NCBI GenBank assembly: GCA_017545095.1
Contig: JAFYCU010000261.1
Location: 1-17,883 of the forward strand
Length of the DNA stretch: 17,883 bases
Source: Muribaculaceae bacterium
GTDB taxonomy: Bacteria; Bacteroidota; Bacteroidia; Bacteroidales; Muribaculaceae
Direction: 5' to 3'
The first letter of the stretch is position 1, and every line of letters begins with the position of its first letter. Below are positions 5,901 through 12,276 of this stretch, piece after piece. The translations under genes and the position numbers were made by a program. The notes under the pieces were generated by a model. The model was not told the DNA's origin and did not search any database. It saw only the letters and a list, made by a program, of their open reading frames with translations.

Positions 5901-8303
5901 TGCGGTGCAACCATTGAGGGTCAGTGCATGGTTCATATTGGGATTATCGCTGATGTCAAGTGTTTTCAGTGCCGTGTAATCCTCAATATCAACCGTGCTT
6001 ACCGAGATACCAGTATTGCTCAAGTTGAAGACTTCGATAGCTTGTTTTTGTGTTGTAGTTAGGCTGTCAAGTTGTCGGTTGGCATACAGACCAGTACAAT
6101 CGCTCAAATCCAGTTGCTTGATGCCTGCCGGCAAGTGCGCCCCCTGCCAACAGGTGAATCCATTAGCGGTGTTTCCAGATGCATTGATGTTGGTGAGGTT
6201 GGACAACGATGACACGTCCATCCAGTTGTACGACGTGGTGCCGCGTATGTTGCAATTGCTTACGTTCAGATCGGTTAGTGCGGTGAGGTCGGCCATGTAC
6301 ACACGCCCTGCACCGCTCTTGAGGTTGGTGTCGTTGTTGTTGGCGCAGGTGCTTGTGAGGCCGCTACAGCCGCTCAGGTTCAGGGTGGTGCAGTTGGTCA
6401 TGCCGCCGAGCATGAGGGCCGTCAGAGCGTTGTTGCTGGCGTTGAGCGAGGTGATGCCGCTGTTGCCAGTGATGTCCAGTCCCTGTAGCGTGGTGTTGCC
6501 GGTGAATGTGACGGCACCGCTGATTTGGTTGTTGCGCAGTTTCAAGTATTTGACGCTGTTACCGCTCATATCGGGGATGGAGGTGAACACGTTCTCGTTT
6601 AAATCCACGGTCTCCAGCTTGGTGCACTCGTCTAAGCCGGTGAGTACGTTTAGGTCGCTCAGGTTGTCGTTGTTCATCGTGAGCGTGGCCAACTTGGTGT
6701 TGCCGCTAACATCCACGCTCTGCAATGCCGGGCAGCCAGTGATGGTGGCTTCAGTCATCGTGGTGTTGCCGCTCAAGTCGAAGGTCTCCAGAGCGGTGTA
6801 GTCGGCAAACGAGGGCGTAACCATCAGGTCGTTACTCAGGTTCATGTGCTTGAGTGTGCCCTTGGCTGAGGCAGGAAAGGTGCTTAAGATGGAATTGGGG
6901 TAGAAGTCCACATTGCTGAACTCCAGTGTCTCAAGGGCTGTGAATGCGGCCAAACTGATATGATTAGTTGAATTAACCGATAATTTGTCGCAGTTGTTGA
7001 GCTTAAGCGTTTTGAGCGTGGACAACGAAGATGGGTAGGTGAAGTTTGCCACCGTTAGGCTGCTGTTATCGCTTAAGTCGAGGTACTCAAGCTTTGTCAG
7101 TGCTGTGAGATTGACTGTGCCTGTCTGACTGCTGTTGCTCAAATCCAAATAGGTGAGGTCGGGCTGGTGGGTGATTGCCGAAGGCCAGCCGAGAGGGGTG
7201 TTGGCGAGTATGAGCGTTTGCAGCGTGTTGATGCCGTAGGTGTTGTAGATGGCACTGAAATAGGTGAGGCCAGAATTGTTCGATAGGTCAAGATATGTCA
7301 GCGGCGTGTGTTGCGCAAAGGTGATATGGCCAGCACCGCTGCTTTGGCTGGGGCCAATGAGCGATGACGAGTTGTAGCTCAGATCCAGCACCTCGAGTTT
7401 GGCATTCGAGCCCAAGTCGACTCTTGAGATGTTGTTGTGGTTGGCGATGAGTGTCTGGAGGTTGGTGAAGTTGCTGATGCCAGCTAGGCTGCTGATATTG
7501 CAGTTGCTCACATCGAGGTAGGTGACCTCGTTGGGCATAAACACACTGCCATCATTAATGCCTAACTGGGCGGCGATGCCCGCGCGGAAGTTGGCGTCGG
7601 TGTAGCCATTAGCGGTGTTCAACGCATGCAATTGCGCTAGGCTGCCGTTGGTGTTGTAGTAGCCGTTGGCCACATAAAGGAGATTGCCCGTTTGGTGAGC
7701 GCTGCTGCCGCAGTTGAAGATGAGCTTGTAGATGCCGCTCCAGCTGGCTGTGTAATAGCGGTAGACATGAAAACCGGCTCCGTCTAAACCCTCATATTCC
7801 ATCTGGTAACCCGGCCACCCAGTGGAGCCAAGTTGTTGCTCGTTGGAGTTCAGGAAATGAATGTAAGGTGGGTTGTTAGGCGAGTTGCCCCAATCGGGTG
7901 GGCAGTTGAAGTAGATGTAGCCCTCGCTATTGTTCAGATTAGGCATCACACTGAACCAAGTGCTGTTGCCGTCGTATGTAAACTTGGCCACGCCATCCAC
8001 ACCGGGCACATTAAGGATGTTCCCAGTTTGGTTGCCATTACCATTGTTGAAGATGATGTTTACAGTACTCTCGTTGGTCGGCACTGTTGTCATCCAGTTG
8101 CCGTCGGCATCTCTGTCGGTCATTTGGGTGCCGGGCCAAGCGCCGTTGAGCGGCTGTTCGTTGCTGTCCCAGGCATATAAGTAGGGGGCTGTGCCGCCCT
8201 TCATCACCTTGATGGTGATGTCGGCCCGGATGGTGAAGGCGGCTGCCACGGCGAGCAGCACGGCCAGTCCAAGGCGCGATTTCCATAATGAGTTGTGATT
8301 CAT
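2901..8303 (-). CDS. Giant secreted LRR protein with tandem CBM26-like modules and T9SS-like tail
   Basis: The 1800-residue protein has a signal peptide (about 1-27, ending FTIRA). Two CBM26-like starch-binding modules follow: 28-117 (PYLYAWDSNEQ, AWPGTQM, IIFNNGNGNQTGNI) and 128-220 (PYIHFLNSNEQQ, GWPGYQM, LIFNCG, HQTGNL). From about 258 to 1640 there is a long array of leucine-rich repeats with consensus LxxLdLsxNxxl. It is interrupted at about 1160-1325 by a Trp/Tyr/Gly-rich non-LRR island (GWWYMNPGWEYGTGGW). The last ~67 residues resemble a type IX secretion sorting domain (ITIHDMAGRTIAQRDL, LQPGIYIVAGHKVAVK). It is probably exported to the surface, where CBMs would hold alpha-glucan and LRRs bind proteins; this is inference. 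It begins 28 bp after the stop of the longer amidase, suggesting co-transcription. Confidence 0.85.
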   Translation of the reverse strand: MNHNSLWKSRLGLAVLLAVAAAFTIRADITIKVMKGGTAPYLYAWDSNEQPLNGAWPGTQMTDRDADGNWMTTVPTNESTVNIIFNNGNGNQTGNILNVPGVDGVAKFTYDGNSTWFSVMPNLNNSEGYIYFNCPPDWGNSPNNPPYIHFLNSNEQQLGSTGWPGYQMEYEGLDGAGFHVYRYYTASWSGIYKLIFNCGSSAHQTGNLLYVANGYYNTNGSLAQLHALNTANGYTDANFRAGIAAQLGINDGSVFMPNEVTYLDVSNCNISSLAGISNFTNLQTLIANHNNISRVDLGSNAKLEVLDLSYNSSSLIGPSQSSGAGHITFAQHTPLTYLDLSNNSGLTYFSAIYNTYGINTLQTLILANTPLGWPSAITHQPDLTYLDLSNSSQTGTVNLTALTKLEYLDLSDNSSLTVANFTYPSSLSTLKTLKLNNCDKLSVNSTNHISLAAFTALETLEFSNVDFYPNSILSTFPASAKGTLKHMNLSNDLMVTPSFADYTALETFDLSGNTTMTEATITGCPALQSVDVSGNTKLATLTMNNDNLSDLNVLTGLDECTKLETVDLNENVFTSIPDMSGNSVKYLKLRNNQISGAVTFTGNTTLQGLDITGNSGITSLNASNNALTALMLGGMTNCTTLNLSGCSGLTSTCANNNDTNLKSGAGRVYMADLTALTDLNVSNCNIRGTTSYNWMDVSSLSNLTNINASGNTANGFTCWQGAHLPAGIKQLDLSDCTGLYANRQLDSLTTTQKQAIEVFNLSNTGISVSTVDIEDYTALKTLDISDNPNMNHALTLNGCTALESVDVTGDTSLPRINLTNCGLTNSSTLPLIGANTCTSLAALDLSNNAYTSVPALNLPASCTSLYMNSNALTGIALPSGSPVQFLYAENNGFNGALELTASSTASLKGLDLGNNGITTFKAEGTTLSALMLGNNPNMTTLELHGNDNLTCTTAGTTMSDGSGLYIKGNTSLQTIDLSNSSFNQIGANAALQGLTAVETLNGSHNKFTTFTNSNYDNGDRHASYVAGKSSLEHLTGLKRLDLSYNELADSVHLYRNTQLEYLDVSHNNVIGPLATTDAEKLAMRLKKVDLLRKYHCKDTPIGISCPAATQATLDANEATTHRAFDLRDIDLRDTTGLFHLDLNYNVELKYLDISETNIHNTAAGWWYMNPGWEYGTGGWYSYVDNNHPGTKSPANGSTRHHFVWLQTCGKLEEFHADNNNMQSLGVRTSPYLHTITAKGMYGDCWLMRDAGTSANPDNLTEKGNISISGSVVTYSRTAYKTNTDGTLSGTVYYKDADGVEGGTNYYPNPVKWYDVSNSGYYGIRTANGVVLEHLDVSGNHLSELKVSGNTKLQYVDTENNDRLTYVDANDLPDLDTLKVANNPVLEKLYADNDPSLPFITGLDDCSALKYLHVQNNGLFGSNDFNVEANTNLQSLLAYNCNLPGELKVSQCAAMDTLCCNDNVLTKLDVSSLANMHWLDCYNNSGITELVPGTSTGMTHLDLHNCSVLDLDVAPNTAMRYFDCDNNHIRELDFAGAAAIDTIHANSNNLFQLNLTGPHTSLADLQFEHNHINGIDLSGCQNGMLTASAIKDSDNGRTIVANCSMVDGNPMYYFQLQDVDNGGFLLDSSNCNEDNEQYGRHTTATLTEKTLAQDGFVQSQVTWSEAPFVGSRRSRASDLGLVADKVIGTIVVLKNTSTDPDMGSGTETYQYDNGISQSEFYLNWTADADIITATDDISTDEMTIEGGSGCIIVTVTKDTTITIHDMAGRTIAQRDLEAGTTSIDDLQPGIYIVAGHKVAVK

Positions 8304-8331
8304 ATTGCTAAGGTTTTGTTGTTTATTGTTT

Positions 8332-11300
8332 TTACATGCTAAGTACGAGGTTGATCAGCGCGTTCACATCGCTCACGTCAATGATGTCGTTGCCTAGAAT
8401 ATAGGCTCGGTTGTCGTAGTTCTTGGCATCGTCGTTTCCGAGGACGATGTTCAGCAGGATGTTCACGTCGGTCACGTCCACAGTGCCGTCGGCGTTCACA
8501 TCGCCGGTGCGTGTCGTGGGTCGCTTGAGCACGGTGAGCGCACGCCGTGCAGGCGTGGTGCTGCAGTTGTTGTTGGTGGGCATGGAGTACACGCCCAGGT
8601 TGCCGCCTGCCACGAGCAGGTTGCCGCCCCAGTCAAAGGCCATCTGGTACACGCCGTTGGGCGAGCGTCCTGCCGCCACGCTGGTGCATCCACTGTCCTT
8701 GGCATCGGCGTCATAGGTGCGGGTCTTGGTTAGCACGGGCTTGGGCTGTCCGTTGGCATCCTGCTGCCAGTCGATGGCGTAGAAGTTGAGTATGCCGTCG
8801 CGGTCGGCAATCACCAGCGTGTTGCCGTCGTTGCTCACCGCGAAGCCGCCTCCCGAGCAGCCGTTGAGGTCGATGGCCAGACTGCTGTTGGTGGCGTAGG
8901 TCCAGTAGTCGCTTCGGTCGGGGTTGATGTAGCGCAGGGCAGGGTGGTTGTCGGCGGCGGAGCTGGAGTTGATGGTGTTCGACAAGTTGCCGTCGGAGGT
9001 GTAGAGGTTCTCCGATAGCCACAGTCCGCCGTCGGCCATTGCCCACACGTTCACGTTGCTGTATTTGAGCTTTGTCTTCTCATGCACGTTGATGGGTGCC
9101 GTGGTCCAGCTGTCGGGCAGGTTGCCGTTGCTGTCGAGGTGGCTGCCCAGGTTGTATTGATATACATATTGGTCCATGTCCTCGCAGGGGGTGTAGAGTT
9201 GGGTGCTGGCACCATTGCCGATGATGCTCACGCTCGATACCGAACTGCCGGTGTTCACACCGTTGTGGGTGAACAATCCGCTGCTGGCTCGTGTGCCGGC
9301 AAACAACTGCTTGAAGCAACCGTTGGCCGTCAGCTGGTCGGGGCGTGCGATATAGAGTCCGGAATGCGTGTCACCGAAGTCGGCCACGTAGAGCCGTCCC
9401 TCAGCATCCACGGCCATGCGTTCGTTGCGGCGGAAGGTTTCGCCTCCAGTGTAAGGCGAGCTATTCTCGCGCTGCCATTGCGGGTTGTAGCGGTAGATGC
9501 CGTTGGCGGCATTGCCATAGCCCACCAGGTTGCCCACATAGATGCTTCCAAACCACTCGCTTTCGGGGCTGCGGTCCACGGTCACCGTGGCATGATTGTA
9601 AACATATTGGGTATCGCTTTTTCTGCCGTTCAGCCTACGGATAGAGGTGATATCGCGTCCGTGTAGGGTCACAGACCAATTCATACTCTGGTTGTCGCCG
9701 CCAGGCAATTCGGCAGAAGAAATGGTGAATGCATTATCGCCTGCCGTGACACCATCGAGTGCTATACTGCCCACCTCATTGCCCGAGTTGGCATCGGTGA
9801 AGGTGAGTGTGGCCTGGGTGGCGGCATTGTTGGCTTTGAATGAGAAGGTGTAGCTGTGATTGGTGTTTTCGGTGCTTCGCAGGTCGTAGGCGAAGATGCC
9901 TATTTCCTCACCGATGGGTTCTTCGGGCACTTCTACTTCGGCGTGCCAGCGGGTGAGCTTTCCGTCACGCAGCAGGCAGAAACTAATTTGTCCCGTGGAA
10001 GTCCAGCCAGCGGCATGGGCGCTACTGGTGGTCGAGGCTTGGAGTGTGCCGTTGGCGGTGACGGCTTCGGCGGTTGCCACTCCGCTACTGATGTCGTGCA
10101 GGCGGATGCCGCTGTTGGTGGCTCCATCGCCGCTGTAGGGCGTGACCAGCAAGTGACGATGACCCAAGGCAACCGTGGTGGCACCTGTCGAGAATAAGTC
10201 GCTGGTGGGAAGAGAGCCAAACTCTTTTTGTGCTTTGCTGTCGAGTGTGTTGAGTCGCAGCTCGATGGGTGCGATGAGTGGACCATCGATGACGAATTGG
10301 TCGCTGCGTCGCGGCGAGGCAAGCAATTGAAAGTCTTCGCCGTAGGCCACTGCGCTGGAGTTACCGCGGTTGGCACTCACATCCTTGTCATAGTTGGCAC
10401 GGGTGCGGCTCGACACCAGTTGCCCATTTCGCACGGTGTAGGTCACATAGCGTATCTGCCTCGATGAGCCGGTGGTAACAGCGGTGGTGAGTAGCTCACC
10501 GCGTTGAGATGTGCCGTGGTAGCCTAACGAGTTGCCCACATGGGCGTTGTACCACCGTCCGCTTCTCAGCTCGTCGTTAGGCGAGGTGAACCATTGTGTG
10601 GGTGCGCTGTCGAGGGTGTCCCACTTGTACACGCGGAATGTGCCGGCGGTGGTGTTATAGACAGTCTCCTCTTGGTTACAGCCGATGAGCTTGCCGTCGC
10701 TGGTCAAGGCGATGTCGCTCAACGTGTAGAGTCGCGAGCCGTTGGTGGGTACAGTAAGTCCCGCAGTGCTCACAGTGCCGGTCACGGTGTGCGTGATGGG
10801 GTTGATGCGGTAGATGGTGGGTGTGTGGGTGTTGTCGTTGGCAACGGCGAGCACCAGTAGTTCGCCATCGTGTTCCAGCATTCGTCGCACCGTCTTGCCA
10901 GTGAGTTCGGCAATGGATTGATCCTCGTAGTCGGTAGTGAGTGTCGGTGCGAAGTCGCTGTTGCCAAGGTCACTTGCCGTGCCGCTGCTCACATAGAGCA
11001 GTGGGTAAGAGGTTTCGTCGGCTTCGACGGTGTAGGGACCGCTGCGCTCGATGTTGGCATAGCCGTTGGCTTTCACGCTGATGTAGTAGTCATCGCCTGG
11101 CGTGAGATTGTTGAACACAAACACGCCGTTATAGTTTTGGTCGGTGCAATAGGATCCCACGAAGTCGTTTCCCTTGTAGAGTTTCACCATGGCACCGTTG
11201 ATGGGTCGGTAAGCGTCGCGTGTGCCAGAGCGGTAGTTGTAGCCGCTGTTGCTGAGCGATTGCGACTGGTCTTTCACTGTACCCATCATATAGCCGGTGC

Positions 11301-12111
11301 TCTCGCTGCCCAGTGCGAAGTAGTCGGCGATGCCTCGTGCCAGTCGCACACCCTCTTGACGGCAGAAGTCCTCGTTGAGCGCTCGGTGGCGTGCAGGGTC
11401 GTAGTCGTGGAAGAAGCCCTCGACCAGCAAACCCGGAACGCCGTGTTTGAGCACGCCCAGATAGCCGTAGTAAGTAGTGCCGTTGTTGGTGGTGTTGCTG
11501 CCACCACCGTAGAACGACACATCGCCCTTGATATAACGGTTCGTTTTCGAGTAGCTACTCATCATGTCCACTTGATTTTCCCAGTGGGTTTCCCACAGTG
11601 TTCTTGACATCACATCGCTGCCTGTCACTGCCGGATTGCCATCGGTGCCACGGTAGAGGAATAGCGGATAGTTGGATATGTTGCTGCTCTGTCCTGTGGC
11701 GTTGGAGTGCACGGATATGAACATATCGTAGTTTCCCACCTCCACTTCTCGTGCAATCTCCGAGAGGTTGCGGTTGTAGGTGGTGGCATCGGATGCTCCG
11801 CTCACATAGGGATATGGTCCGTTGTTCCAGCGCGAAAGGCTGATGTTGTTGTCATCGCAGCCCAGCCGGAGCAGTGCGTCGCGCATCTCAAGGCACTTCC
11901 ACAGGTTGGTGTTACTTTCGTAGAAGCCGCAGGTGTCGGGTCGTCCGGTGCTCGACAAGTTGGGGTAGGGGATAGTGGCGTTCGGACGGTCGTTGGGACC
12001 CCAGCTGCCGTGGCCAGGGTTGATGTAGATGCGCACATCGCTGGCCGTGGTGGCCGCTATTGGCAGCAGCACACACAGCAGCATCGTGGATATCGTTGTT
12101 CGCAATGTCAT
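8332..12111 (-). CDS. Secreted N-acetylmuramoyl-L-alanine amidase (Amidase_3), long form with dockerin
   Basis: Predicted zinc-dependent hydrolase of the amide bond between N-acetylmuramic acid and the stem peptide. A signal peptide (about 1-24) precedes an Amidase_3 domain (about 26-266) with all expected residues: H34 in NPGHG, E65 in CGFYESN, H135 in SVHSN and catalytic E231 in LLVEGFFHDY. A carboxypeptidase-regulatory-like beta domain follows (about 272-375; VFVFNNLTPGDDYYISVKANGY), then propeller-like repeats. A region of roughly 460 residues (about 740-1198) is absent from the shorter paralogue. A dockerin ends the protein (GDVNADGTVDVTDVN, with a degenerate second repeat). A GTG lies two codons upstream, but the ATG at 12111 is preferred, giving 1259 residues. 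It is followed after 28 bp by the LRR gene. A weak -7-like CTAAGTTA at 12137-12144 lacks a matching -33 box. Confidence 0.88.
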   Translation of the reverse strand: MTLRTTISTMLLCVLLPIAATTASDVRIYINPGHGSWGPNDRPNATIPYPNLSSTGRPDTCGFYESNTNLWKCLEMRDALLRLGCDDNNISLSRWNNGPYPYVSGASDATTYNRNLSEIAREVEVGNYDMFISVHSNATGQSSNISNYPLFLYRGTDGNPAVTGSDVMSRTLWETHWENQVDMMSSYSKTNRYIKGDVSFYGGGSNTTNNGTTYYGYLGVLKHGVPGLLVEGFFHDYDPARHRALNEDFCRQEGVRLARGIADYFALGSESTGYMMGTVKDQSQSLSNSGYNYRSGTRDAYRPINGAMVKLYKGNDFVGSYCTDQNYNGVFVFNNLTPGDDYYISVKANGYANIERSGPYTVEADETSYPLLYVSSGTASDLGNSDFAPTLTTDYEDQSIAELTGKTVRRMLEHDGELLVLAVANDNTHTPTIYRINPITHTVTGTVSTAGLTVPTNGSRLYTLSDIALTSDGKLIGCNQEETVYNTTAGTFRVYKWDTLDSAPTQWFTSPNDELRSGRWYNAHVGNSLGYHGTSQRGELLTTAVTTGSSRQIRYVTYTVRNGQLVSSRTRANYDKDVSANRGNSSAVAYGEDFQLLASPRRSDQFVIDGPLIAPIELRLNTLDSKAQKEFGSLPTSDLFSTGATTVALGHRHLLVTPYSGDGATNSGIRLHDISSGVATAEAVTANGTLQASTTSSAHAAGWTSTGQISFCLLRDGKLTRWHAEVEVPEEPIGEEIGIFAYDLRSTENTNHSYTFSFKANNAATQATLTFTDANSGNEVGSIALDGVTAGDNAFTISSAELPGGDNQSMNWSVTLHGRDITSIRRLNGRKSDTQYVYNHATVTVDRSPESEWFGSIYVGNLVGYGNAANGIYRYNPQWQRENSSPYTGGETFRRNERMAVDAEGRLYVADFGDTHSGLYIARPDQLTANGCFKQLFAGTRASSGLFTHNGVNTGSSVSSVSIIGNGASTQLYTPCEDMDQYVYQYNLGSHLDSNGNLPDSWTTAPINVHEKTKLKYSNVNVWAMADGGLWLSENLYTSDGNLSNTINSSSAADNHPALRYINPDRSDYWTYATNSSLAIDLNGCSGGGFAVSNDGNTLVIADRDGILNFYAIDWQQDANGQPKPVLTKTRTYDADAKDSGCTSVAAGRSPNGVYQMAFDWGGNLLVAGGNLGVYSMPTNNNCSTTPARRALTVLKRPTTRTGDVNADGTVDVTDVNILLNIVLGNDDAKNYDNRAYILGNDIIDVSDVNALINLVLSM

Positions 12112-12190
12112 AATCACAATGTTTTGAAATAATCTGCTAAGTTACTACTTTATTTTTAATAAGGTGTAGTAGCCGTTCAAAAAATCAATG

Positions 12191-12226
12191 AAAAAAGCCG
12201 AAACTACCATAAACAGTAGTTTCGGC
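12191..12226 (-). terminator. Intrinsic terminator after the shorter amidase gene
   Basis: GCCGAAACTAC at 12197-12207 and GTAGTTTCGGC at 12216-12226 form a perfect 11-bp stem with an 8-nt loop. The A6 run at 12191-12196 becomes U6 directly after the hairpin in a minus-strand transcript. It lies 50 bp past the stop at 12277 and separates the propeller/amidase unit from the next amidase gene. Confidence 0.88.
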
Positions 12227-12245
12227 ATTACGAATGTCAAGCATT

Positions 12246-12264
12246 CGCGGTCGGAGCGACCGCG
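12246..12264. repeat. GC-rich hairpin in the 3' region of the shorter amidase gene
   Basis: CGCGGTCG (12246-12253) and CGACCGCG (12257-12264) form an 8-bp GC-rich stem with a 3-nt GAG loop. It lies between the stop codon at 12277 and the terminator at 12191-12226, so the mRNA end would carry two successive hairpins. It has no U-run of its own. It may be a small dispersed palindrome or an mRNA-stabilising structure. Confidence 0.5.
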
Positions 12265-12276
12265 TGCCGAGAGGGA

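Noticed and set aside
2901..8303. CRISPR-like or tandem DNA repeat reading of the LRR gene
   Set aside because: The periodicity is at protein level (LRRs of about 22 residues or more) with diverged DNA; there are no identical direct repeats with unique spacers.
12112..12117. GTG start two codons upstream of the long amidase
   Set aside because: The ATG at 12111 gives a normal signal peptide and is the more likely initiator.
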